A DNA stretch of 64,000 bases from Acanthochromis polyacanthus (GCF_021347895.1 NC_067132.1:26629757-26693756), one strand, 5' to 3'. Shown: positions 1 through 13,739, counted from the first letter of the stretch. Notes: generated by a model from the sequence alone, not told the origin. A program made the numbers and translations.

Positions 1-2125
1 AGCATGGTTGGGATGCACATCTGAGGCAGTTATGGAGGCTGATGGATGTTTGGTATTTCAGATGGATGAGTCGGTGTAACATCGCTGCCCTGTGAAGGAC
101 CGCGGTGAAACTCCCCCTCCCCTGAGCAGTGAGTGATGTATTGACAAAGCTGTACGACACCCCCGGGAGTCATTTACGAGGCAACACAGGTGACGCAACT
201 CTGCAGCTCACCTTCTGACCTTTAATGAACTACAGCCAACAGGGCTCCAAATTTACACCCCACTTGCCTCAGGTGGAACTGATGGTTTGCATATAGATTA
301 AAGCTCGGTAAATTATAACTCCGACCGGGCCGAACGCTCGGCTCGCTCGCCGTGCAGCCGCGTGTTTAGCATCAGCGAAACAACTGACCCACTTTTTCTT
401 TTATTCTAACATCTGGGACCGTCTGCTTCGACTCGCCGGCTCGCGCACGCCTTCATTATTTATCACAGGGACGAGACACAATCTGTGTCGGCCGCTGTTC
501 ATGAAGGCATCATGAGAGAAGGAATATCAACAGAAGCAGCATATGGTGGCTAAACCCTGGGAAACTCAACCAGTCTCTGGGCGTTTTTTAAATTTTTACT
601 CACTGTGGGAGTGAAAATCATGATTTTCAGGTCAAATTTGTCCGAAGTTTTCTGATGAAATGCCGCATCACACGTTTTCATTTAATTGAAATCATCAAAA
701 AGTTGAAAATCCAATAATTTTTTTGTTTTGTTTTACACAGTGACTGGCTTTGATCAACGGTGCCAATTTGACAGTTTTTCAAATTTCTATTAAGATAACA
801 AGCCTTACAAACCTGCTGGTGGGTTTCAGGGTTCGGAGGGTTAATGGTTTTATAGAAGCTCTGTTGTTATCGTTATTTTGATTATTATTGTTATTCATCC
901 CCATCCTGCATCTTGTTTTTTGCCGGCCAGTTAAGCAGACGTTTCTCTGCCTCCGTCCCCACTTCCTAACCACGGGCATCTAATTTTACTTTCAGATTTG
1001 ATTTGGGGATTGAATTTGAAAGCTATTACAGCTCATAAAACCTGGCTTGCAGTGGTGGGTGTATTTTTCATTTTTTATTTTATTCCGAGTTGGTTCTGGC
1101 AGACTGGTGGCCCGGGAGCAGAGCTGTTAATATGGTTTTTATCCCAGGAGGCGAAGGTCTTTGTTAAAATGTGCTTTTTTTTTCCAGGGTGACCTCCCCT
1201 TTGAACCCGGTGGAGCTTGTTTGGGGACATTCTGTGGAAAAGGCCACATGCTGTGTTTTGTCTGCAGGGTGGACGAGTCGCAACAAACGCCCGCCGTGAT
1301 TGAGATTGTTTTATTTTTCCCCTCTTCCCCGTGGTACACAAGGACACAGGCCCTGAAGGGATGTGGCTTGATGGCACCGAGCTGCAGCGAGGAGGAAAAA
1401 AAGGCGAGCGATGGGCGATGTTTGGGAAGAAGGGCAGATAAAAGGTAGATGAGCCGCAGGGGAGTTTATTTGATTTTTAATTACGCTCGAGGCGCAGCAT
1501 GAAGTCTGTCAGTCCAAGCCTTTGGCCTTAAGTTAAATAAGTTTGGATGGATTGAAATTTGGCTTTTGCGGTTCCCAGAGGATGAACCTTGATGACTTTA
1601 GAGAACCCCTGGTGTTTTATGTAGCGCTTTAAACAGGTGAAACTTAATAATCAGGTGTGGATAGAGCTTGAAAGGCAAAAACAGCCAGTGCTGTTAAGTT
1701 TAACATGCTAAACAGTTGCATATACACTTAATCTGGAAAAATGTACGTATTTACATGCTAATGCTAGTGTGAACGGACTTAAATTTAGCTAAATATGTGC
1801 TAGCAATGATCGTTAATGTTGTACACCAGTGGGACAGTGTGTGGGCATGCTAAACTTTGTTTTAGCTTTCAAAACCCCATGATATGTCTGCAAATACAAG
1901 TTAGAACTGCTGTTTTAGGTTTCTGCACTGGTATTTTGTTAAAACCCAAATTTTGGTATGGTGACAACACAAGTGCTAGCGACAACCTTAGCATGAAGCC
2001 GTTGCACATCAAAGGTAAAACACTGGTTTATTGCAACTTATTGTTGGATCTCATTGTCGTAGAACAAATGATCTGATGGGGAAATAGACATTCAGCGAGA
2101 GCATTTAGAGAGGTTGAAAGAGGTT
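1..2125. other. Non-coding flank, with a small CpG-rich patch
   Basis: No gene recognised. A CpG-dense patch lies at about 320-460 (repeated CTCGGCTCGCTCGCCG-like words) in otherwise AT-rich DNA. One copy of a short dispersed word (TTTTTACTCACTGTGGG) lies at 593-609. The open frames here are short, overlap on both strands and resemble nothing known to me. Confidence 0.5.
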
Positions 2126-2129
2126 TGAG

Positions 2130-2925
2130 GATATTTCTAATGCCAATGTTCGCTTGTTCAGGCTAACGTAGAAATACCTCATGCTATTAGATGGATGCTG
2201 CTCATCAAGTTTGCAAGCTACCTTTTATCAAAATGTACAAGAGTTTATATGGTAATACATTCAGCTGATTGATTTTTGCTTTTGTCGGATCAAATTTGAT
2301 ATCAAGAATCACAGAATTTCTTGGGTACCAACTTCATTGTGTGGCAATCAGTGGTTTAAGGATTTTGTAATTCTGTACCATTGCTGCAACGATGCTCCAC
2401 ATACAGTGTTCACTAAGGCTAATGTTAGCTTGTTTAGGCTAACTCATGCCGTTAGTTGGATGCTAACACTATGGCTAACATTAGCTTGTTCAGGCTAACA
2501 TAACATAGCGATTGCTAATACTATGTATATGTAAAGTTAGATGCTGCTCATCAAGTCAGCAAGCTACTGTCTGTCAAAATGATGGATATTTTCTTTTGTT
2601 GCATCAATTTTGTGATCAAGAATCGTACAATTTCAGTACTTGGATACCAACTACCACCTTTATAGTGTAGCAATCAGAGACGTTTAAAGGATTTTACAAT
2701 TCTTTGCCAATAATGCAACAATGCCTCACCATTAGCTTGTTTGGGCTAACATAGTGATAACTTATATTATTATTTTGATGCCAGGTGTCAAAATATGCTA
2801 GAATTAAGATCAAAATACATTGATTGGATTGATTTTTTTCTTTTCGTGGCATCAATTTTGGGATTGAGAATCATGCAATTTTAATATTTGGGTGCAAGCC
2901 ATCAGGTTTTTTGTGACCATCATCT
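2130..2925. repeat. Degenerate tandem repeat, about three copies of 240-320 bp
   Basis: The block TTAGCTTGTTCAGGCTAAC, GATGCTGCTCATCAAG, a TGATTTTTGCTTTTG-like stretch and ATCAAGAATC recurs. ATCAAGAATC-like anchors lie near 2302, 2619 and 2864. The copies are diverged and the last is shortened. No coding potential. Confidence 0.6.
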
Positions 2926-5510
2926 GGCTTTATTCCACCACTTCACACTTTGATCCAGGTCTTTCTGAGCTCGGGCCTTTTAGCTGTAATAGAGATGTAC
3001 CGCCTTTGGATCCACCGTGGCTCACTGTGTTCAGCACTCTGTCCTGGAAGCCAGATTTATATGCTTGGCAGGCGCCGCGCAGATCATTGTTGGACATAAA
3101 ACAAGTCATGGGTGGCTGGGAAGGAGGTGCAAAGGGCGTTCTGATGAATAATTTCCTTTCGTTTTCACCCAGGAAGGATACAGCGGTTGAAATTAGATGC
3201 CACACATGTGATTGCCTCCAATACCGATAGACTGGTCTATCACATATGTCACCACTTTCCTATGCAGTCTGGAAATGGAATATCTGAGATTTCACACATG
3301 CTCCTGGAGAGATAAGTTAGCAAAAAAAACAACTGTCCCCATATCGCTCGAGCCACCAGGGAGTCTGCAGTAGCATCTCATTTACTGCATCCAACAGAAA
3401 TCCTCTGCTGGGTCTCCAATGTGTCTTTACTGCCGCCAGGAAGCGCTTTCTTTTTTGCTCTACCTGTTTTTAAGTCTGAATCAGCACACAAACAGAATGA
3501 CTAACTGGGCCACGCTGCTTTCCCTTCTTCTGCTACATTAAGCGTCTCGGCGGCCGCGGATCTCCGGCGAGGATTCGCTCAGCACCTTGCCGCCGGGGAG
3601 GTCGATGGTCGCATGTGGTGTGTAACGTGAACCGACCCATCTGAAACACACACTGAGCGGAGCTGCAGACTGTTTTTTTTTTTTTAACATTATCTGCAGA
3701 TATGTTTATTTCACTGGATTCAAGGCAGAAATTCAACGTTTCGTGGGTTTAATCAGATAAGAATATCACAGTGTAATTACTTTTAACCCCAAAAAACTAA
3801 ATCAAATTTAAAAATATTACCTTATCTTAACTATTAATTTCTCGATTATCACCTAACCTGCTGATTATTTTCTTGACTAACCAATGAATCGGTTTGAGAT
3901 GTGAAAAGACTGAAAGGTTGCGTGTTCCTGGAAACAAGATTTAGTTTGATAATTGATTAAGTAACAGGTATTACGTAATTTTCAGTTTCAGTCTAGTTTA
4001 TTTGACTTTGCAACTAAATGGTTTTAAATTTGATAACATAAGGAGATATACAAAGGTTCTTTATGCACAAATATGCAGATAAACAAAGTTAGACTCGACG
4101 GAAATATAAATTATTGGCTTTTTTTTGTCATTTTCGCTCTTATAGCCTTCATCAGTGAATGGAGTTGGCTCAGCTTTATTCTGAGAAAATATGAAGGCTT
4201 AAGTGTTGACATAAGTGACGACAAGTCAGGCTATGAACTTGATGAAGACCATGAATTGTGCACGAAAGCTACAGAGAAACATAAGGCTAAATATTTCGTA
4301 GTGTCCAGGTTCTTTCAAATGCAGCTTTATTTAATTCAACCACTCGCACTCAGATCTACACAAATCATCCATTAGTTATTTACATCGACGTTGTTTTCCG
4401 TCTCATAAGGTCAGTTGGATGTACGTTGATGTAATATTTATCGAGGTTAACAACAAAGACTGCCGGCGTGACGCGTCTTCATTAAAGTCTCATTAATGAA
4501 ATTCCCTGAATCTCTGCGAAGGTCACGGCGGTGATTAGCGGTTGCATTCTGGGACGACAGGATTGCCATGATATTTAAAGAGCAGCATCACAGGTTGATT
4601 AACCAGATAAAACGATGGAAAATTCAGTGAAATCTAAGAAAACATGAGATTTTCTATGCCTTTTCTGCTTCTATCCTTCAAATTTTGATGCAGATTTTGC
4701 TCTTGCTGCTTTCAGACAGACAGTTTCTGACTTTTTGTTTGTTTCCTTGGTGTTCAATGAGCTGTAATAAATCGTCATTTTCATTGGACATAATAAACAT
4801 CGTATTTGAAGCACTCTTCAAATCCAGATCAAACCCACCGGCAGTCCCTCGGTGGCTTTCAAACATTGAAAAAAATACACTCCACAATGCGTTTTTTATT
4901 TCAAAAGCTTCGTGTCGTTGCTGTATTGTATCGAATCATGACAGCAGGCTTGTCAAACACATCAGGTGTCCCTCCTTTTCAAACCCTCGTTTGTCTTCAT
5001 CTTAATGGGACAGCCGATTGTTTTCCTTCTAGTGAGCATGTTTCCACACAATTTGAATTAATTGGATTGTAAATTGATCCTACTTTGGAGCCGAAACCCT
5101 GGAAGCCGGAGCTTTGGCTGCATAGAACGGTTTAATCTGAATACTAAATGTTATTAAAAGCCTCCCCTGCTTCGCCTGTGTAGGACAGTGTGTACCTAGT
5201 AATGAGAAAAAAGCCCCAAGGGCCTGTTGCATTCATTGTGCACCAGCATGGTATAATTCAGTAATTAATTGCCTCAGTGCCTGGATGGCGCTGTAATGGT
5301 TTGAAGATAAACAATACGACTTGCCTTCACCACTGCTTTACGTAGTCTTCCTATTGGAAAAGGTAAGCTGGAGGACGTGGAGTTGGATGTAATGTTTTTA
5401 TAATGAGGAGATAAGAACTTTGAGGTTATGCTGTGGCACAGGTTCCTGACAACATTTATTAATTTGGAATAAATCACTGCCCGAATGTGACTTCCAGGGT
5501 TGCAGGTAAT
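2926..5510. other. Non-coding, nothing recognised
   Basis: Unique-looking, mostly AT-rich DNA. The open frames at 2892-3230 and 4073-4375 are matched by frames on the other strand or lack any family resemblance. No repeat or RNA gene recognised. Confidence 0.4.
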
Positions 5511-5514
5511 CAGT

Positions 5515-5690
5515 ATTTTCATTGTAAAGCAGTCGCTTTTTCCGAGTAATCAATTATTTTTACTTAGGAAATACCGATAAACACTCACGATGCTGTCCAA
5601 ACCTAAATATATTCAATCTGCAATGATGTCAAACGGACAAAGACGGTAAATGTTGGCCATTTACTGCTGTGCTGCTAATTTAGGTTTGTA
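5515..5690. repeat. Copy 1 of a direct duplication
   Basis: About 175 bp that recur in the same orientation at 6079-6250. Shared words are ATTTTCATTGTAAA, GTCCAAACCTAAATATATT and GGACAAAGACGGTAAATGTT. The offset is 564 bp and divergence is clear but moderate. Confidence 0.75.
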
Positions 5691-6078
5691 CCCCTTTAAC
5701 CCTGCTAATAATTCCTGGAAATCTACTCAGAAATACGCATTTTCTCAGGTCAAAAACATTCAAAGCATAATTCTGGTATTTTTTTTAAACCAGTGTTTTT
5801 CCCCATAAATGTGGTTATTGTGACTCATGCTAACTTTGCACTTTGCTAACGAGTATTCCCAGAAGGTGATTCCTAAATCACTTGGCAAAATAGCAGTTCT
5901 AGAGGGCTAATTTCTGTATACTTTATGTCAGACTGGAAAACAAACATTCAAAATGATTTCTGTAAAAGTCACTTTTACCATAAAGTTGTAGTTGCAGTTG
6001 TAGACTTCCTGCAAAATCAGCAGGACCCAAAGACCCACAACATCCACAATTATGGGAAAACTGGCACAGCTAGTGATT

Positions 6079-6250
6079 ATTTTCATTGTAAAACAGTCGC
6101 TTTGTCAAGTAGTCACTTATTTTTACTTAGAAAATAGTGACGAATGTTCATGATGTTGTCCAAACCTAAATATATTAAGTTTACAATCATGTCAGATGGA
6201 CAAAGACGGTAAATGTTGGCTATTTACTGCCAATGGCTGTAAATTAGGTT
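6079..6250. repeat. Copy 2 of the direct duplication
   Basis: Partner of 5515-5690, with the same order of shared words. The sequence between the copies (5691-6078) is not obviously duplicated, so this is a spaced duplication or two insertions of one element. Confidence 0.75.
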
Positions 6251-8520
6251 GGTGCATTACTATACATTAACAGTGTAGATAGACATGATGACTTTTAACT
6301 GTAAAGCCAATGCATTTTAAATTATGTACTGAAAAATGTCCTGGAAAAGCAGAGCAGAACCGACCACCTTCTGCCCCACAAGCTCTAGTTTGGTTCAGGT
6401 TGGGGTTTGGTGAGTAAAAAAGCAGCTAAAAATACTAAAACGAGTAGTTTCTGAAAATATTTCCTGGAGAATTTTCTCAAGGGCATTGGCTTAATAACTA
6501 GAAATGACTCACAGAGATGGTGACATTGAAAAATATCCTTAAGTCTTTACACCCTGTTGGTCTGAGTGAAGAATCCAGAAATTTTTCTGTAGAAAAACAC
6601 GCTGCTTTTGGACGTTGGCGTCACCTGGTTAATGAATGGCTTCATAACTGATGTCTGCAGCATATCTAGACCATTAAGCACTTAGAGAAGCTGATTTAGC
6701 CATCTAATTGTAATATCTGCTAATCACTTGAATGCCACTTAACATTCAATATGCAAAAAGGATGGTGGATCTATTGAATGTGCCTCAAATTTGCATCACT
6801 AATTGCTTAAAATGAATTCACCTGTGTGTTTGGTGTTTAAATGGAAGCGATGCTACTCTGATCTTTTGCAGATTAAGTGATTTCTTGTCACAAATTGGCT
6901 GCAAATCAAAAAGAAAAAGCCCTTTTTTCAGAATTTTATTGTAAATAGGCCTGCAACTAAAAATTATTTCCATTTTTGATGCATCTGATTAATATTTTCT
7001 TTATTAATTGATGAGTTGTTTGGTTTGTAAAATGCCAAAAAATGGTGAAATAGTGCCCAATATGACCAATGCTTTGTCCAGAATCCAAAATATTCAGTTT
7101 ACTGTGATAAAAGGAAAAAAGAAACCAGAGAATATCCACATTCAAGAAGCCGGAAACTACCAATTTAGACTTTTAAAAATCAAAATGGTTGATATTGAAG
7201 CTCTAAATGTAATAGTGATCATCTGAAATTAACACTTTCCATCACTTGTGCTATTACAGGTACTGTATATTTCTGGCTACTTTTTGACAGTTTTTCTTGG
7301 AGATTTGTCCAATATTTTCCCACATATTTTTTGGAAAACCATCATTTTAGTGCCACATGTGAGTCTGGAATAGTATCGTTATTCAGGCATCCTTAAATAG
7401 CTTCATAGTAAACAGTTTTCTGCCTTATTTATGTTTTTTTTTATCAGCATTTACAGCTCAGTGAGTGTTGTGTTGGTCTCATATTGTAGGAACTCACTGA
7501 CCTAAATTTTTATGCATAGTGGGTTCATTAGTGTGGTCGGTTTGCGTGATATCTACTCCTTTTTTAACCTCTGATGCATCTGTCTCTAAGATTTTTTTGA
7601 AATTCTGAAGCAAAAATGAAGAATAAATACAAATTTATGTTGTTTTTTTTAATGATATCACAACTTCACATTTGGAGTATTTTGAAAGTTGGTATGAACG
7701 CATAAAAGTGCCAGTCTTTTACTTTCATCTCAGCAGATCAGTGGTAAAGTCACAAAAAACCCAGCAGGTAACTCATTTTCCTCCACCGGAAAGCAGAATT
7801 TTAAAATCCTCCCAATGCGTCGCGATTCCTCTCATCTCTCTTGCTCTGCTTCCACGGCGAGGAGACGCTCCTCACAATGTAGATGACGGGATAAAAAGAG
7901 GAGATTTGGCGGAGGATGAATGAGGAGGGGAGGCGAGAAGAATGCGGGGAGTGATAGAACGAGAAGCGAAAAGGCCAGGGAGGGAGGATGAGCCATGTCT
8001 CCGTTGTCTTGACATTTCTCTCTGCCTCCCCTGAGAATGAATACCCCGATATAACCGCTCCGAACTGATGGTGGGAGGAAGAGGAGCTGCGGTTTGACGT
8101 GCGTTAGTTATTACAGAGTCGCCGTGTAATTCGGTTTCAGGTTGATGTAATTAAAGGGTTCGGGCCTCAGCAGTTTTCCTCTGGACTAATTTGTTTAGGA
8201 AGCGCTGATTCCCCGTCGGCCGGCCGGCGGTGACAACGGCGCCACGGTGACGGTGATGCAGCTGTTGCTGGTGGTCATGGCAACAGGAGGCCCACAGGTG
8301 TCCATACTGATATCTCTGTCGGCGTAGCTGCTGCCCGCTGCATTTAGCATTTTGCTGCAGGTGCTGTTTATCCCAAGATATGAGGAGGCATCCAGAGACT
8401 TTATCTCAGGATTTATTAAAGTTACAATTAGAGGTCAACCGGCATGTGTCTAATACAAGTCACTCTGAGCAATACAAACATGTTAATTATAAGATATAAG
8501 ATGCATAAGATAGATGCAAA
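6251..8520. other. Non-coding, nothing recognised
   Basis: AT-rich to about 7750, then a GC-richer stretch (about 7780-8340) with a CpG patch at 8213-8260 (GCCGGCCGGCGG). The GC-rich part is non-repetitive and could be a regulatory or conserved block, but nothing specific is visible. Confidence 0.4.
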
Positions 8521-8529
8521 TAGTGATGT

Positions 8530-9615
8530 TGCGTTGACTAGCTACCTAACTATTGCTGAAGCAAGCTAATATAGCATAACAGTATTAGCTTAAGATGAAG
8601 TCAGCTAGTTAGCCTTTTTGATAGATAATAATATGCTTTTCACTACTGGTTAGGTATTATATAGATGTCTAAAAACTTCTTACTCACACCTTATTGTCTG
8701 TATTCTCAAATGTTGATGTTCCTCTGACTTAAACTGCAATATATTCAATCAGACAGAGATTTTTTTTTCTATTTAAACAGTTTGATTAAAGCCAATTAAT
8801 TTACAATATAGGGCAAAACTTTACTTTATCACTGAAATCTAAATAAATTAATGGCAAATTTACAGGGATGTTTCATAGCAAGCTAGCTAGCTAGTGCTAC
8901 AGCAAGCTAATGTAGCACTAGCATTATTAGCTTAACATAAATTTAGCTAGCTAGCCTTAAGACAGACAATCTGAAATTTTTAAATTAACACTAGCAGAGT
9001 CAACAGATGTGTTTTTGCAGTTGACTTAACTACAAAATGAATATTTGATTACGCATCCACAAACTATTGTCGACATTTCATTTTAAGTGGTTTTATTAAT
9101 GTCAATTGATTTACAATTAAAGGACCTACGGGACTAAAGTTGTGACTTTCCTTTATTATTATCATTGATAATTAAATTCCTTACATTAAATAATGCAAAA
9201 TTAGCTGAGATATTTAGCAGTAGCAGAGAATTCAAGCTAGCTACTCCTACAGCAAGCTAATATAGCATAACTATGTGTGGCATTGCCTGTAGTCAGCTAG
9301 TTTACCTTTTACAAATTAATTTACAATTGATGGGCCTGTAGGACGAAAGTTTTAACTTTGTTATGACAGATTTTAAAATTCTTTACATAAAAATAATCTG
9401 AAATTGGCAAGGATGTTTAGCCGACAAAAGGAAAAAATAAAGCTAGCTAGCTAGTCCTAGTAAGCTAATATAGCATAACACTATTAGCTTCAGATAAGGT
9501 CTTTCATTTACAGTTGAGGGATCTATGGGACAACGGTTTTAAGTTTATTTTGTTATCATTGATATTTATATTCTCAAAAGATGATCTAAAATCAGCGTAG
9601 ATGTTTAGCTGACAG
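8530..9615. repeat. Degenerate tandem array with AGCTAGCT words, about four copies
   Basis: The block AGCTAGCTAG...CAGCAAGCTAATATAGCA...TTAGCTTAA followed by a T-rich part with TTTACAATT and GGGAC recurs near 8536, 8880, 9233 and 9440. Spacing is roughly 345, 353 and 207 bp. The copies differ by indels and many substitutions. Confidence 0.7.
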
Positions 9616-11190
9616 TAGCTAACTTATCAGTTTTCATCTGCACTGTCTGCAGTGTGTTTTGTGTATTTTCTCCACATAGTGTTTTGTGTATTTTCTCCAA
9701 ATACTGTGTAAAACTTACTTAATTTTCTTGCGTTTTCGTCTTATCTTGGGCTCTAGTTGTTATGCAAATACAATTAGCATGTGGCATGTATGAAATTATC
9801 AGACTTTTGAGCATATAAAAAGCATGTGATGATTCACCTCCAGGTGTAAATTAAAGTGCCAGTGATCCAGCCATGAGCTGTGTGTCTAATCCCAGGTGTA
9901 AATTGGATGCTAATGCGAGAAAATGACTGATGGCACAAAAGCTAACGTACTTTTTAAAGCCTGCATCTGCCTAAATCGCCAAACGAAGGAGAGTGTGTCA
10001 TTCATTCCCATTAACTGCGACAACATGGATTCCCTCCAAATGAAGTGCTGGCACGTGTTTGGAACATCGTTGCTCACAGGAGAAGGACGAGCTGGAATCA
10101 GAGAGTTGGACCGGCCGCTGTGGTTCCTGTGGTTTCTCTTTGGTTCAAAGCCTCACAGTTCTGGCCCGGGCGGCTGACACGATCCCGCTGTGCTCGCTTG
10201 TACTTGATGTCACCTTGCAGGATTTCTGGACTGTCTAAAGTTAATCTTTCTGGAGCTGCCAACATGTGAAGCTCAGCCTCAGAGACGAGGACGACTTGTG
10301 AATCAAACGGAGCTCAGTTTCTGCTTCATTATAAACAGGCGATTTGGTTATTCTGAGAAATAAAAAAACAAAACAAAACAAGAAAACGCCACATTTCACA
10401 AGGTGCCCTTTTGAAATTGCTGCCATTACCTCCCTTATAATTTAACCATTCTGTGGCGACAGGCTGCAGCTTATTGGGATTGGTTTTCCCAGCGAGGTGT
10501 TTGATGAAAAGGAAAGCTTTATCTGCATCCAGAGGCTTCACCTCGGCGTGTTGGCGACTGATCCTGCAGCCCAGCCGTAATCTGTCCACTCCTCGGGTGG
10601 CTGTCGGATCAAACCAACCGCCTCCCCGCTACCAAGTCTCACTTCTTCTAGGAAAATAAATCATTTCAATCACAGGTGGAAAGCGATGGAAGACCGAGGG
10701 GCAGCTTTGATAATCGCTGAATCTGAGAGAGCGTTGACCTCTGAGAGGAATCGAACAAACCTTTTGTAGCTTCCTGAGCACTCGCTGTTTCTGAAAATCC
10801 CAAAGGCAGGAGGAGATTTATGAGTGTGAGCATCTCCTGCGGTCGTGTTTACTTAGTGTCGAAACAGACGAGCTTTTCATGTGTAATTATGGCTAAATTG
10901 GAAGCTCGAACAGAGATGGATTTGTGGATTTTCTCTGTTTGGACGTGTTGTTAATGCTTTTGCACCTCACACAGATAAAACTTAATGACCAATATTGAAC
11001 ATTTCTCAGCTGGCACTGTGAATTCTAAGCAGTGTCTGGGTGTTTTTCATGTCCTGTTGTATTTTTACTCACTGTGGGCTCATTTTTCAAATGTTTCTAG
11101 TGCAGTATGAGAAAGTTCTAACACCATTATCTGTCTGTCTGTCTACTTTATCTCAAAGTTGCTGGATTTTGGTTGATTTTTTTTTTTTGT
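9616..11190. other. Non-coding, nothing recognised
   Basis: Mixed composition. The frames at 9923-10589 overlap each other on both strands and show no domain. One copy of the ACTCACTGTGGGCTCATTTTT word lies at 11067-11087. Confidence 0.4.
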
Positions 11191-11366
11191 GAATGTTCTT
11201 AAACATTTTAAAATTTCTTTTTTTCCCACCAAAAAATGTTCAGAAATTTCCCACAAATGTTGAAAATGTGGACATCAGAAGTTTCACTGTGAAAATATAT
11301 ATATTTTTTCCACATTTTCCAACTTTAAAACGGGTCAATTTTGACCCGCAGGACAACACGAGGGTT
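11190..11366. repeat. Fragment of a dispersed repeat with a GGGTCAA hairpin
   Basis: CGGGTCAATTTTGACCCG at 11331-11348 is an 8-bp inverted repeat with a TT loop. It is followed by GGACAACACGAGGGTTAA. Many fish genomes carry a repeat with GGGTCAA/TTGACCC and this GGACAACACGAGGGTTA tail. I recognise the motif but not the named family. The left limit is uncertain. Confidence 0.45.
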
Positions 11367-12725
11367 AACTTTAATCCCATTGTGTTCTTCATTGTGTGTT
11401 GGCTGTGATCAGACCAGACCACATGATGGAGATGTTTTGTTGGAGGATATTGGTGATCCTCTTTATGTCCTGTATGTGCAGCAAGACACTGGTCAATGGC
11501 TCCAGAAATATCCGACCCACATTCCCGTCTTCTCCTCTCAGGTGCCTGTTTTTTGTCTCTTTGGTGAGTTTCGTGTTTCGTCCAGGCCGGTCTTCCTCTC
11601 GCCGCTCCGTCAGCTCGTCCGCCGGTGATTGAAACACGCCTGTTTCGCTCACTGCTGCCCGACGGCTCGATGCCAAGCGCCTGATTTATGACCTCTGTGT
11701 TCACCGGAGCTCCAGCTGAGAAACTCCTCTCCCATCTGCTTCCAGTTGGACTCTTTCTCATGGGGGGATTCGGTGCATTTCATTTGACATTGACCCTGGA
11801 AAGCAGTTTTTTTCCCCCTCCTCCTCTCTCTTGCTGACTTTGCATTGTGCTCTTCATTGACTGCATCTTTGTGTGACTGTCTGGTCCTTTTTACGAGCAT
11901 CTCGCCGGGCTCGTTATCCCGTCAATTTTCCCACCAACTGCTCGAGTCGTTTAGGCTTTCCGTTCAGATCGGCTCGGCAGGTGTTCGCTTCTCTCGGCAC
12001 ACCTGTGCTGCCGTGGAGACGACGGAAAGATGCAGCGACGCCACAAACGCTGTCGAGAGCTGTTGGACTGTATTAACTTTCTGAACACCTGAGCAGCTTT
12101 TAGGCATCCAGGTGTAATTTTTCCTCACTGTGGGCTCATTTTTCACTGCAATAAAAAGGGTGACAAACTTAATTGAAGTTGGATGGCGAGTAGAGGATCT
12201 CTGACTTCAGTTGGGATGCTTTTTTTGTTTTGTTTGTTGCAGAAAAGTCTCTACATGTCTGTTAAATGTCTGCAGGCTAAAGGACAGCGAGTCCTCTGTG
12301 ATGATTCTTTAATGTTTGGGTGAAATCTCTCACTGTCGGCTGCTGGTTTCAGGGTTTTATGGTTGAGAAGCGGCGGAAAGAGGAGCCGGACCGGTTTCAT
12401 TAGAGGAAAGAACAGGAAATCTTTCATATGTTTGGCCTCAGGAGACGCTGCTGAAGGTCAGAAGTGTGTTTTCAGAGCGTGTGTTTGTGCGTTTCGTGTT
12501 TGACATTTGTCTGTTTCTGTAGCTTCAAACAGGAGGTGAAGTCGGAGGTAATAACGGTGATGTTTCTGTAGGAGCAGCGCTTGTTCTTGTCTTCTCCATG
12601 TCTGCTTTCGCTGCTCGCTTCACTTTACAACAAAAATCAGAGAAACCAGTCGTACAGCGCTGAAAGAAATAGTACCGGTAAATGGAAAGCTCATTTCCAA
12701 CAGTTTTGCTGATTGGTTACTCAAT
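11367..12725. other. Non-coding, GC-richer unique sequence
   Basis: Overlapping frames on both strands (up to 173 codons on minus, 11240-11761) reflect base composition. No domain is visible and the frames cross the repeat above. A second copy of the CTCACTGTGGGCTCATTTTTCA word lies at 12124-12145. Confidence 0.4.
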
Positions 12726-12729
12726 TAAG

Positions 12730-13720
12730 CAATTTTCTTAACCAAAAACACCAAAAACAAGCAAAAATCTCCACAAATAATCCATTCTAGCTTGGTAAAA
12801 TTGGGTTTTCGCTGATTTTTCCACACATTATTTCGTACATTAAATCATTTGTCAAGTAAAAAATAACTCTGAGGTTTGTAAATGTGATTTTTGCTGATTT
12901 TCCTACATTTTCTCCTACATTTATCATTTATCAAGGAAAAAATCCTGGGACTGGGAAAAAATAACCCAGTCTAGGTTTGTAAATGTCAGTTTTTGCAGAT
13001 TTTTCCCAGATTACATCATGTATCAAGGAAAAATCTCCAAAAGTAGCTGCTTGCAGCTCCGTAAATGTGAGTTTCTGTAAATTTTTCCACATTTTTTCCC
13101 ACATTTATCATTTATCAATCAAAAAATCTCTCAAAACTAACCCCTTTCACTTCTGTAAATGTGAGCTTTTGCAGATTTTTTCCCCAAAAAATGTTCAAAG
13201 TAACCCTTTTAGCTTAATAAATGTGAATTTTGGATCGTTTTCCCACATTTCCCCCGATGTTTATCATTTATCAAACAAAAAATCTCAAAAAAACCTTTCC
13301 AGCTTCATAAATGAGACTTTTTGCTGATTGCATTTCCTAATACATCTTTTATTAAACTTTTAATAAACTTTTCTAGCTTAATAAATAGGGATTTTGCATG
13401 ATTTTGTCACATGTCCCCCCACATTTATCATTTATCAAGCAAAAAATCTTAAGCAAATGTGAGTTTCTGTAAATTTTCCCACGTTTTTTTCCCACATTGC
13501 ATCACGTTTCAAGGAAAAATCTAAAAAAATAACCTTTCCAGCTTTGCAAATACGACTTTTTGCTGATTTCTTTTAACATTACAGTATCTATTAAGCAAAA
13601 AATGTTCAAAAATAACCCTTCTACCTTAATAAACAACATTGCATCATTTATCAAATACAAATGTCTAAAAATATCACCTTTCACTTCTGTAAATGTGAGC
13701 TTTTGCAGATTTTCCCGTAA
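12730..13720. repeat. Degenerate minisatellite, unit about 90-100 bp
   Basis: Repeated series of words: GTAAATGTGAGTTT, TTGCAGATTTTTCCCACAT, ATTTATCATTTATCAA, AAAAATCTC and CCCTTTCAGCTT-like. Roughly ten diverged copies run head to tail in one orientation. The 114- and 120-codon frames inside are by-products. Confidence 0.7.
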
Positions 13721-13739
13721 TATTTGGATTATGAGCACT

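Noticed and set aside
4806..5072. Overlapping plus frames of 88 and 106 codons
   Set aside because: Opposed by a minus frame, with no domain, codon pattern or splice context to support them.
11240..11761. 173-codon minus frame
   Set aside because: It crosses a dispersed repeat fragment, shows no domain and is opposed by similar frames on plus.
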